Assembly: GCF_020510445.1 (NCBI RefSeq)
Contig: NZ_JAHBAG010000001.1
Span: forward strand, 1,340,501-1,404,500
Length of the DNA stretch: 64,000 nucleotides
Source: Hydrogenophaga taeniospiralis
GTDB lineage: Bacteria > Pseudomonadota > Gammaproteobacteria > Burkholderiales > Burkholderiaceae_C
Direction of reading: 5' to 3'
The notes beneath the pieces were generated by a model. The model worked only from the letters and a program-made list of their open reading frames with translations, ran no database searches and had not been told where the DNA came from. The position numbers and the translations under genes are program-made. Below, piece by piece: positions 55,824 through 64,000 of this stretch. Position 1 is the stretch's first letter, and each line of letters starts with the position of its first letter.

Positions 55824-55911
55824 CCCTCACCCCAACCCTCTCCCGCCAGCGGGAGAGGGGGCTGTCTCTTCCTCTCCCTCTCCCGCTTGCGGGAGAGGGC
55901 CGGGGTGAGGG
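55824..55911. repeat. REP-like double palindrome between livM and livG
   Basis: Two copies of CCCTCTCCCGC-N2-GCGGGAGAGGG occur at 55836-55859 and 55876-55899. They are enclosed by CCCTCACCCC (55824-55833) and GGGGTGAGGG (55902-55911). This type of element is found repeatedly in many proteobacterial genomes. In an operon it can reduce downstream expression or stabilise mRNA. Confidence 0.85.
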
Positions 55912-55941
55912 CAAGGCCTGCGCGTGCCCAGGAGCCATGCA

Positions 55942-56717
55942 ATGAGCCAGCCCCTTCTCGACGCCCGCGACATCACCGTGCGCTTCGGCGGCCTCACCGC
56001 CGTGGACGCCGTGAGCGCGCGTTTCCTGCCCGGTGAACTCGTCGGCATCATCGGCCCCAACGGCGCGGGCAAGACCACCTTCTTCAACGCCATCTCGGGC
56101 GTCACCCAGCCCACCAGCGGCGCACTGCTGATGCAGGGGCGCGAGCTGAGCGGCCAAGGCCCGCACCGCTTTGCCGCCCACGGCCTGGCGCGCACCTTCC
56201 AGACCCCGCGCGTGTTCGCCGACATGCTGGTGCGCGACAACATCGCCTTCGGCCTGAAGTTCGCCGGCCGTCGGCCGCGCAAGTACCTCTGGTGGGGCGA
56301 AGAGACGGCGGTGCCCTGGGTGCTGCGCACACCCGAGAGCATCCTGGGTTTGATCGGCCTGTCCGCGCAGGCCGAGTTGCCGGCCGCCGCCATCACGCCG
56401 TCGCAGCAGCGCCTGCTGGAGATCGGTATGGCACTGGCCACGCGCCCGCGCATGCTGCTGCTCGACGAAGTGGCCGCCGGTCTGACCGAAAACGAGGTGG
56501 AGGAAATGGCCCGCCTGATCCGCCGCCTGCGCGACGAACTCGACCTCACCGTGGTCTGGATCGAACACGCCGTGACCACGCTGCTGCGCCACGTGGAGCG
56601 CGTGATCGTGCTGCACCAGGGCAAGAAGATCGCCGACGGCCCACCCGCCGAGGTGGTGCGCAACGCCGAGGTGATCGAGGCCTACCTGGGCGACGAAATG
56701 GCCGAGGAGAGCCCCGC

Positions 56718-56721
<4 letters not shown>
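55942..56721 (+). CDS. livG: Branched-chain-type ABC ATPase, LivG
   Basis: The 259-residue ATPase has Walker A GPNGAGKTTFFNAI (~residues 38-51), a Q-loop (RTFQTPRVF), Walker B MLLLDEVAAGL and the switch His in WIEHAV. The signature is ITPSQQRLLEIGMAL, less canonical than LSGGQ. The start at 55942 has GGAG 7 bp upstream. Confidence 0.92.
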
Positions 56722-57533
<812 letters not shown>

Positions 57534-57565
57534 CAACCCTTTCATCTGAACCCAAGGAGAACCCC

Positions 57566-59020
57566 ATGTCCGACCTGTCCATGCTCATCAACGGCCTCAA
57601 GGTCACGGCCGAAAAAGGCGCCACCTTCGAGCGCCGCAACCCGCTCGACGGCAGCGTCGCCACGCGCGCCCCGGCCGCCTCGCCGGCCGACGCGGTGATG
57701 GCGGTGGAAGCCGCCGCCGAAGCCTTCAAGACCTGGAGCGAAACCGGCCCCAGCGAGCGCCGCGCCCTGCTGCTCAAGGCCGCCGACGCGCTGGAGGCCA
57801 AGACGCCCAGCTTCGTCGAGGCCGTGCCGGCCGAGACCGGGGCCACCGCCATGTGGGCCGGCTTCAACGTGATGCTGGCCGCCGGCATGATCCGCGAGGC
57901 CGCCTCGCTCACCACCCAGGTGGCGGGCGAGGTGATCCCGTCCGACGTGCCCGGCTCGCTCGCCATGGGCATCCGCCAGCCGGCCGGCGTGGTGCTCGGC
58001 ATCGCGCCCTGGAACGCGCCCATCATCCTGGGCGTGCGCGCCATCGCCACACCGCTGGCCTGCGGCAACACCGTCATCTTCAAAGGCAGCGAGAACTGCC
58101 CGCGCACCCACCAGCTCATCGCCGAAGCGTTCGAAGACGCTGGCTTCCCGCCTGGCGTGCTGAACTACATCACCAACGCCCCGGCCGACGCGGGCGCCGT
58201 GGTCGAAGCCATGGTCGCGCACCCGGCGGTGCGGCGCGTGAACTTCACCGGCTCCACCAAGGTCGGCAAGATCATCGCCGCCACCTGCGCCAAGTACCTC
58301 AAGCCCGTGGTGCTCGAACTCGGCGGCAAGGCGCCCCTGGTGGTGCTGGACGACGCCAACATCGACGACGCCGTCAACGGCGCGGCCTTCGGCGCCTTCG
58401 CCAACAGCGGTCAGATCTGCATGAGCACCGAGCGCATCATCGTGGACCAGAAAATCGCCGACGAATTCGTCAAGAAGTTCAGCGACAAGGCCAAGAACCT
58501 GCCCCTGGGCGACCCGCGCAAGCCCGATCCGGTGGTGCTCGGCTCCGTCATCGGCATGGGCACGGTCAACCACTGCAATCAACTGATCGACGACGCGCTC
58601 GCCAAAGGCGCCAAGCTGGTGTGCGGCGGCAAGGCCGACACCACGCTCATGCCCGCCACCGTGCTCGACCACGTCACGCCCGCCATGCGCATCTACCACG
58701 AAGAAACCTTCGGCCCGGTGAAGTGCGTGGTGCGCGTCAAGGGCGTGGAAGAGGCCATCGCCTGCGCCAACGACAACGAATACGGCCTCTCGGCCGCGGT
58801 GTTCGGCGGCGACATCGCGCGCGCCTTCAACGTGGCGCGCAAGATCGACTCCGGCATCTGCCACGTCAACGGCCCCACCGTGCACGACGAAGCGCAAATG
58901 CCCTTCGGCGGCGTGAAGGGCTCGGGCATCGGGCGCTTCGGCGGCAAGGCCGGCATCGCCGAATTCACCGAACTGCGCTGGATCACGGTGCAGACCACGC
59001 CGCGGCACTACCCGTTCTGA
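57566..59020 (+). CDS. NAD(P)-dependent aldehyde dehydrogenase (salicylaldehyde/vanillin type)
   Basis: The 484-residue enzyme has the ALDH catalytic Cys C285 in SGQICMSTERI, the general base E251 in LELGGKAP and the nucleotide site FTGSTKVGK (about 227-235) with PWNAPI at 148-153. Its pattern resembles aromatic-aldehyde dehydrogenases. A GGAGA site precedes the ATG at 57566. It ends the Liv-type operon, so the imported solute may be an aromatic compound whose aldehyde is oxidised here; that is inference. Confidence 0.88.
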   Translation: MSDLSMLINGLKVTAEKGATFERRNPLDGSVATRAPAASPADAVMAVEAAAEAFKTWSETGPSERRALLLKAADALEAKTPSFVEAVPAETGATAMWAGFNVMLAAGMIREAASLTTQVAGEVIPSDVPGSLAMGIRQPAGVVLGIAPWNAPIILGVRAIATPLACGNTVIFKGSENCPRTHQLIAEAFEDAGFPPGVLNYITNAPADAGAVVEAMVAHPAVRRVNFTGSTKVGKIIAATCAKYLKPVVLELGGKAPLVVLDDANIDDAVNGAAFGAFANSGQICMSTERIIVDQKIADEFVKKFSDKAKNLPLGDPRKPDPVVLGSVIGMGTVNHCNQLIDDALAKGAKLVCGGKADTTLMPATVLDHVTPAMRIYHEETFGPVKCVVRVKGVEEAIACANDNEYGLSAAVFGGDIARAFNVARKIDSGICHVNGPTVHDEAQMPFGGVKGSGIGRFGGKAGIAEFTELRWITVQTTPRHYPF

Positions 59021-59042
59021 GCGCGGTGGTGTTCAGGTGAAT

Positions 59043-59069
59043 GGCTGCGAAGGCAGGGCCTTCGCAGCC
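59043..59069. terminator. Strong hairpin at the end of the Liv/aldehyde dehydrogenase operon
   Basis: An 11-bp perfect stem, GGCTGCGAAGG/CCTTCGCAGCC (59043-59053 with 59059-59069), lies 23 bp after the aldehyde dehydrogenase stop. There is no T-run, so it may be a weak or Rho-assisted terminator. Confidence 0.6.
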
Positions 59070-59130
59070 GCCCGCTGCGTTGTCGGATTCTCGCGACGCC
59101 CGCGGGGGGCTTCGTGCCCGGATGGTGCGG

Positions 59131-59147
59131 GTTAAACATCCCTTAAG
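59131..59147 (+). promoter_or_regulatory. 17-bp motif, copy 1
   Basis: GTTAAACATCCCTTAAG, 72 bp before the start of the membrane-protein gene. A 15/17 match occurs in opposite orientation at 61445-61461. Possibly a regulator-binding site or promoter element. Confidence 0.4.
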
Positions 59148-59218
59148 TGTTCGCTCGGCAGCATGGTCAGCCATGCCACCGGCTGGGTGGACGAATCAGG
59201 GTTGTATTTCCTCCATCC

Positions 59219-61408
59219 ATGCGCGCTCTCGCCATCGCATTCCTTCGCACGCCAACGCCCGCATTCGCGGTGCTGCGGGCTTTGGTGCTCGGCAGCTTGG
59301 TTGCGCTGTCCTTCTTCGCCCTGGAGAACCTCAACAAGGAGTTGAGGCTGTCGCTCTCGGTGTGGACCGCGGGGCGCACCCCTTTGCAGGTCTACCACGC
59401 AGCCCGCGACCAGACCTTTGACGAGCGGCAGGTGATCACCCGGTCCGCCTTGGAGGGTGGCTGGCAGCAGCATGTGCTCGATTTCCGGGGCTACCGCGAC
59501 GTGACCCTGTTCCGCATCGATCCGATGACGACCCGGGGGCCCCTGCAACTGGGGCCGGTGGTGCTGACCGGGCGCTGGACCGAGCTGAAGCTGCAGGGCC
59601 CCGACCTGGAGCGTGCCCTGAGCGCCTGGAACGACCTGCGCGTCACGTCGGCCGACCGCGAGACGCTCCGCCTGGAGGCCACCGGGCCCGATCCGCATTT
59701 CAACCTGGCGGTGCCCGACGCGCTGTTCGACCCGCCCCTGGGCCGGCTGAGCGCTGCGGCGGCGCTGCTGGGCGCCATGGTCGCGCTGGCCTGGCTGACC
59801 CTGGAAACCGCGACCGCGTTCCTGCGCCGCTATTTCCCGTTTGCCTACGTACGCCTGCGCAACACGCTCATGTTCGGCTGGGTGTTGCCGGTGCTGATCT
59901 GCGCCGGCCTCACGTACCACGCCTCCGACAACATCACCGACAGCCCTGTCCTGGGTGACGCCATCCAGAACCTGCTGATCGCGCGCAATGTGTATCAGCA
60001 CAACACCTTTTCCATCGACAACAGCGCCAGCCACGCCCGGCCGAGCAATTTCCGGGAGCCGTTGCCGCCCCTGGTCGTGGGGCTGTACCTGAAGGCGCTG
60101 CTGCCCGCCGGCCAGCACCCTTCGTTTGCCCAGCTGCGGGCGGGTGACAAGACGCGTTTCGTCAAACTGAGCAACCTGATCTGGGTCTTTGCCGGCCTGG
60201 TCGGCGTGTGGCTGCTGATGATCCGGTTGACCCGCCACGGCGCCGCCGGCCTGGCCACCACCTTGCTGGCGTACTTGTACTTCTTTCACGCGCCGGCCTA
60301 CATCGACACGCTCTATACCGAGCTGCCCACCGCCACCTTGCTCATCTGGTGCACCTACGCCCTGTTCCGGGCGGTGCGCAAGCTGCAGGCGCGTTACTTC
60401 GCCACCGCGGGCGTGTTGATGGGGCTGCTGGCGCTGTGCAAGGCCTCGTTCTTCTACATCGGCTGGGCCGCGCTGCTGCTCCTGGTGCTGGCCATGCTGT
60501 TCAGCCGTCGCGATCCGAAAGCCACCCGCTGGCAGGTGTTGCGCTGGGGGGCGGTGGCCGGGCTGTGCATGAGCCTGACCCTGGCGCCCTGGATGCTGCG
60601 CAACCAGTTGCAGTTCGGTTACAGCCAGGTGTCCGACCGGGGCGGCCTGATCCTGCTGGGCCGCGCGACCCTCAACCAAATGTCGGACGAAGAGGTGCTG
60701 GGCCTGCTCTATGAAAAAAGTCCCCGGCTCTACCGCCGGCTGGTGGAAGGCACCCGTTTCGCTGCCCGCCCGGGCGATTTCGAGCGGGGTGGCCGCTGGC
60801 AGCGCCTGAACCGGGGCGTCTCGTCGTTTTTTGAAAATGACCGCCGGGCCGCTTACCAGGGGAAACCGGATGGGGTGGTCAGCTTTCACTTCAAGTCCGG
60901 TGCCGAGGCCAAGCAGCGGCTCAATGAGTTGCGCGCCCAAGGGGTTCCCCACGCCGAGCAGGTGCTAGACCAAGCCATGAAGCGCGAGGCCATGGCCATG
61001 CTGCGGGCCGATCCCTGGCGCCACGTCTGGATGAGCGGCCCTTTCCTGTGGCACGGCTTCTGGAGCTTCCAGAAGTTCGAGATTCCGCTGCTCGATCCCG
61101 ATCTGCAGGAAGTGCTGGTCGAGTTGCTGAACCTGGTGGCCGGGTCGGCCCTGCTGGCGGCTTTCGTGTTCGGCCTGTTCGCCCTGCGCCCCCGGCTGAT
61201 CGCCCTGACGGTCATGCCGGTGGGGCTGTTGCTGTTCTACGCCTTCCTGACGCACAACATCCCCCGTTACTCCACGCCCGCCCATCCCCTGATGCTGGTC
61301 GTGCTGGGGGTGGTGGTGCATCGGGGCCTGGCCTGGGTCCGTCGGCGGGGCCTGCTCCAGGGGTCGCCGCGCCAGGTGTTCCAGCGGTTGCGGCTGGTGG
61401 GCCGATGA
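59219..61408 (+). CDS. Large multi-helix membrane protein, ArnT/PMT-like (GT-C) glycosyltransferase-like
   Basis: The 729-residue protein has many predicted membrane helices, a periplasmic-looking N-terminal domain of ~150 residues (after helix 1), then a core with NLLIARNVYQHNTFS and PLPPLVVGLYLKALLP. The YIDTLYTELPTATLLIWCTY segment resembles the acidic-motif loop of GT-C enzymes that use lipid-linked sugars. I rate this as suggestive, not proven. Its neighbours (acyltransferase 3, 2OG oxygenase) fit a surface glycan. The start at 59219 is uncertain; a frame extends upstream to 59147. Confidence 0.6.
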   Translation: MRALAIAFLRTPTPAFAVLRALVLGSLVALSFFALENLNKELRLSLSVWTAGRTPLQVYHAARDQTFDERQVITRSALEGGWQQHVLDFRGYRDVTLFRIDPMTTRGPLQLGPVVLTGRWTELKLQGPDLERALSAWNDLRVTSADRETLRLEATGPDPHFNLAVPDALFDPPLGRLSAAAALLGAMVALAWLTLETATAFLRRYFPFAYVRLRNTLMFGWVLPVLICAGLTYHASDNITDSPVLGDAIQNLLIARNVYQHNTFSIDNSASHARPSNFREPLPPLVVGLYLKALLPAGQHPSFAQLRAGDKTRFVKLSNLIWVFAGLVGVWLLMIRLTRHGAAGLATTLLAYLYFFHAPAYIDTLYTELPTATLLIWCTYALFRAVRKLQARYFATAGVLMGLLALCKASFFYIGWAALLLLVLAMLFSRRDPKATRWQVLRWGAVAGLCMSLTLAPWMLRNQLQFGYSQVSDRGGLILLGRATLNQMSDEEVLGLLYEKSPRLYRRLVEGTRFAARPGDFERGGRWQRLNRGVSSFFENDRRAAYQGKPDGVVSFHFKSGAEAKQRLNELRAQGVPHAEQVLDQAMKREAMAMLRADPWRHVWMSGPFLWHGFWSFQKFEIPLLDPDLQEVLVELLNLVAGSALLAAFVFGLFALRPRLIALTVMPVGLLLFYAFLTHNIPRYSTPAHPLMLVVLGVVVHRGLAWVRRRGLLQGSPRQVFQRLRLVGR

Positions 61409-61444
61409 GCGGCATGGGGCCTGTCTGTGGCGTGAGGGCCACGG

Positions 61445-61461
61445 CTTAAGGGGTATTTAAC
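61445..61461 (-). promoter_or_regulatory. 17-bp motif, copy 2 (inverted)
   Basis: Read on the minus strand this is GTTAAATACCCCTTAAG, 15 of 17 identical to 59131-59147. It lies 98 bp upstream of the acyltransferase start. Confidence 0.4.
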
Positions 61462-61558
61462 TTTGCCTGTCTAAGCTACTGCACCACGACCCCCGAGCAC
61501 CCGTGTGGACATGCGGCCCAGCTCCTGCACCGGTCGATCTTGCGCGGAACAGAACAGC

Positions 61559-62758
61559 ATGTTGCATCAGTGGCTCCGGATGTCGCCCTCGGACAGCTTT
61601 GACTCGGTGTTGAAGCGCTACCGGGGCGTCGGACCGGGCTTTGATTTTCTGCGCATCTTTCTCGCGTTGGTGATTTTTGTGGGGCATGCCAAGTGGCTGG
61701 CCGGTCTCAGCGGCATGGCCATCGAGACCGTGGCCCACCAGGCGTCTCTCGCGGCGAGCCACGCCGCCGGGCTTGATGGGGGTGTCCTGAATGTCACGCC
61801 CTGGACCGGCCTGGGTCGCCCCTTCAAGCTGGCCCTGGTGCCCATGTTCTTTGCCCTAAGCGGCTTTCTGGTCATGGGCAGCGCCGTGCGGCTGAAGAGC
61901 ACGTCGACCTTTCTCGCCCACCGCGTGCTGCGGATCTTTCCCGCGCTGGTGGTCGAGGTGGCCCTGTCGGCCTGTGTGCTGGGCTGGTGGTTCACCACCG
62001 TGCCGCTGGACCAGTATGTCTCCGACCCCCAGTTCTTCCGGTACTTCCGGAACACCTGGGGCGACATCAGCTATTCGCTGCCGGGCGTGTTCGCCAGCAA
62101 CCCGGTGCCCTTCCTGGTCAACGTCAACCTCTGGACCCTGCCGAGCGAGTTCTACTGCTACCTCGCCATGGCGCTGCTGATGGTGACCCGGCTGGTCTAC
62201 CACCGTGGGGTGTTCTCCGTGCTCATGCTGCTGGTCACCCTGGGCCTGGCCATGGCGCACGCGTTGACCGGCATGTCCGCGCCCCAGGGGCCCTACCCGG
62301 CGCATGTGGTGGTGTATTACTTCTTCATGGGCGTGCTGTTCTTCCACTGGAAGGAGCGCATTCCCGCCAACCCGTGGCTGTTCCTGGCCAGCATGCCGCT
62401 GAGCTATCTCCTGCTCATGTCCAACGCCATGACCTACGTGGCGCCGGTGGTGGTGGCCTACATGACGCTGTTCGTCGGCCTGTTGCCGATCCCCAAAAGC
62501 CGGCTGCTGTCCAGCGGAGACTACAGCTACGGCCTGTACCTCTACGGCTTCCCGATCACCCAGGCGCTGGTGGCCTGGCGCCCGCAGTGGTTCTCGGGCA
62601 GCCTGCCGGCGTTCCTGTGGCTGCTGCTGGCCGCCACCGTGTTGTCGTTCGCTTTCGCCGCGATCTCCTGGCACCTGATCGAGAAGCACGCTCTGGCGCT
62701 CAAGTCCTGGCTGCCGCCGCGGTGGTTTCCCGTGCCGGCCCGGGGCTCCAAGGCCTGA
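61559..62758 (+). CDS. Acyltransferase 3 family membrane protein (OafA-like)
   Basis: The 399-residue protein has about ten membrane helices and the Acyl_transf_3 layout: FDFLRIFLALVIFVGHAKWL near the N-terminus with the catalytic-type His, and RPFKLALVPMFFALSGFLVM. Members add acetyl or other acyl groups to cell-surface sugars. The start at 61559 is chosen among several (GTG 61505, ATG 61511); none has a strong ribosome-binding site. Confidence 0.87.
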   Translation: MLHQWLRMSPSDSFDSVLKRYRGVGPGFDFLRIFLALVIFVGHAKWLAGLSGMAIETVAHQASLAASHAAGLDGGVLNVTPWTGLGRPFKLALVPMFFALSGFLVMGSAVRLKSTSTFLAHRVLRIFPALVVEVALSACVLGWWFTTVPLDQYVSDPQFFRYFRNTWGDISYSLPGVFASNPVPFLVNVNLWTLPSEFYCYLAMALLMVTRLVYHRGVFSVLMLLVTLGLAMAHALTGMSAPQGPYPAHVVVYYFFMGVLFFHWKERIPANPWLFLASMPLSYLLLMSNAMTYVAPVVVAYMTLFVGLLPIPKSRLLSSGDYSYGLYLYGFPITQALVAWRPQWFSGSLPAFLWLLLAATVLSFAFAAISWHLIEKHALALKSWLPPRWFPVPARGSKA

Positions 62759-62797
62759 GGGCCGTGCCCCTGCGCTGCGGCCGCGGGGGAGCCTATG

Positions 62798-62837
62798 AAA
62801 AAAGCCCATGCAATCCCGCGAGGGGTTTGCATGGGCT
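62798..62837 (-). terminator. Intrinsic terminator for the 2OG oxygenase gene
   Basis: Read on the minus strand: AGCCCATGCAA and TTGCATGGGCT form an 11-bp stem followed by TTTTTT. It lies 33 bp beyond the oxygenase stop and also faces the end of the acyltransferase gene. Confidence 0.9.
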
Positions 62838-62869
62838 CAGAGGCTGAGCGTCGTTCTGACGATGGGCGA

Positions 62870-63718
62870 TCAGCCGCGCTTCTGGATCGTGTTGGCCAGA
62901 TGGCGTTCCCGGAAGCGGCGCATCGCCCGGAACAGCACCGGGGGCATGTAGTCCTGCGAGACGCGCCAGCGCATGCCGCCGATTCTTTCGTGCGGCCGCT
63001 CGGCGAAGATCGTCGTGTGGGACTGGTTGGTCTCGTTCGCGGGCCGGCCGTTGGTGTAATAGAACAGCGCCAGCGACTTGCGCGAGTCGCCGTCGGGGCA
63101 GGTCAACGGGTCGGGGTGGCCGTGAAACGTCTTGCTGGTGGGTGAAAAGATCGCCAGGCGGTTGAAGACGGGCAGGATCTTGACCTCGCACTTCGTCACC
63201 TCCTGGTCCCACAACTCCAGGCTGCCGCCGTACTCTTCCTTCCAGTTCTTGTTCAGGTAGAGGATGACGTTGATGCGGCGGTCCAGGAAGTTGGCGTCGT
63301 GCTTGTTGAAGTCGGCGTGCAGCTTGAGCAGGCCTCCCTTGGGGGTCTGGTGCAGACCGCCGCCCCGCATCGTGGGGTCGGAGATCATGTTGTCGATGCC
63401 CGTGACCTTTTCCAGGAAGCGCAGGAAAGGCGCGGAATTGAACTGGTACAGCATGCTGCGCGTGACCGGGCCGAACTTGGTCTCGTCCACGCAGACCAGT
63501 TTCTGCTCGGCCGGGCGGTTGTAGTTGTGCCACTCGATGTCTTGCGCCTTGGGGAATTCGGCGAGCATGGCCTCTGCCACGTCCTGCGGCAGGAAGTTGT
63601 CGAAAGCCATGTGGTTGAACGGCGTGCCCAGCTGGTACTTGACCGCGCCTTCGGCGGCCAGCGCCTCGTACCGGGGGTCGTCAAATATGAAACGGTTGCC
63701 AAAGTCGCAGATTTGCAT
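62870..63718 (-). CDS. 2-oxoglutarate/Fe(II)-dependent oxygenase
   Basis: The 282-residue protein has an HxD iron site, H134-A-D136 in KLHADFNKHD, a distal His around 199-201 (FHGHPDP) and R213 in DGDSRKSLALFYY for the 2-oxoglutarate carboxylate. It resembles prolyl/sugar-hydroxylase-like 2OG oxygenases found near polysaccharide genes. Substrate unknown. It has no signal peptide. Start is the ATG at 63718. Confidence 0.85.
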   Translation of the reverse strand: MQICDFGNRFIFDDPRYEALAAEGAVKYQLGTPFNHMAFDNFLPQDVAEAMLAEFPKAQDIEWHNYNRPAEQKLVCVDETKFGPVTRSMLYQFNSAPFLRFLEKVTGIDNMISDPTMRGGGLHQTPKGGLLKLHADFNKHDANFLDRRINVILYLNKNWKEEYGGSLELWDQEVTKCEVKILPVFNRLAIFSPTSKTFHGHPDPLTCPDGDSRKSLALFYYTNGRPANETNQSHTTIFAERPHERIGGMRWRVSQDYMPPVLFRAMRRFRERHLANTIQKRG

Positions 63719-63927
63719 GTTCAGGGTTCCTGGGGAAAAGACACGAAGTGCTCCGGCGGGGATTGGAGCAGTAGCCCGAAAGCATGCGGTTGATCAAGAT
63801 CAAGAGAGTGGCGGGTTGGTGCGCCGCGGGGCGTCGGGCATCTCATCACCGCGGTCCTTCGGCCGGAGCCTGGCAGCCCTTGGCCCCAAAACGCCCAAAC
63901 CCCGGCCCCTCTGCGAAAATCTTCCCC

Positions 63928-64000
63928 ATGAACGCGACCAACACCACCGAACTCATGAACACCCTGGGGCTGCAGGCCAAGGCGGCCTCGGCGCTCATGG
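63928..64000 (+). CDS. proA: Start of glutamate-5-semialdehyde dehydrogenase, cut by the window edge
   Basis: The 24 visible residues (MNATNTTELMNTLGLQAKAA and on) match the N-terminus of ProA, which begins with a similar LGLQA-K/R-AAS sequence. ProA makes glutamate semialdehyde for proline synthesis. The family location near holA supports the call, but only a short part is seen. Confidence 0.6.
   Translation, partial: MNATNTTELMNTLGLQAKAASALM

Overview
The window reads as one contig of a high-GC betaproteobacterial chromosome, most likely from the family Comamonadaceae (Hydrogenophaga-like). The basis is the gene content and order: hpf, ptsN, hprK, fur, bamE, dapB, exbB, exbD, leuS, lptE, holA and a proA start. 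The orphan Rieske protein, the fused pntA plus pntB and the many GTG/TTG starts fit the same group. The genus is an inference; no rRNA is present to check it. No tRNA, rRNA or CRISPR array was found.

Left end (1-5280): visibly less GC-rich accessory DNA. A partial unknown membrane-anchored protein gene runs off the left edge. Divergent from it is a translationally coupled pair, an NdpA-type nucleoid-associated protein and a stand-alone RelA/SpoT synthetase-domain protein. Then comes a complete IS5-family element with intact CTAA target duplications, about 650 bp without a gene, and a strong hairpin/terminator pair just ahead of a DUF3422 gene. This is the best place in the window for an undescribed (possibly defence) system.

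Housekeeping and metabolism (5281-31249): DUF3422, orphan Rieske protein, DUF4395, mnmA, a glutathione transferase, a VOC protein, a DODA-type dioxygenase, a complete polyamine-type ABC operon (binding protein, ATPase, two permeases), PepSY and cytochrome b561-type proteins, arfB, a hemerythrin/flavin/GAF group, a NudJ-like hydrolase, pntAB, a fadD-like ligase, mtnN, corA and a patatin phospholipase. The mtnN-corA gap holds a striking nested repeat.

Signalling block (32522-39228, minus strand): five tightly packed genes encode a response regulator, an HDOD protein, a degenerate-EAL/receiver protein, a three-PAS histidine kinase and a receiver/HD-GYP protein. Together they look like one multi-output c-di-GMP-linked phosphorelay. 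MFS transporters flank it on both sides.

Core block (40835-51376): hpf to holA, covering ribosome hibernation, the regulatory PTS, iron regulation, outer-membrane assembly, lysine synthesis, an ExbBD-type motor, leucyl-tRNA synthetase and replication.

Right end (51405-63718): about 12.5 kb lies between holA and the start of proA, genes that are commonly close neighbours in this family. It contains an AraC regulator divergent from a branched-chain-type (Liv) ABC operon ending in an aldehyde dehydrogenase, then a surface-polysaccharide-like group (ArnT-like membrane protein, acyltransferase 3, 2OG-Fe(II) oxygenase). Several families of palindromic intergenic repeats are scattered across the window.
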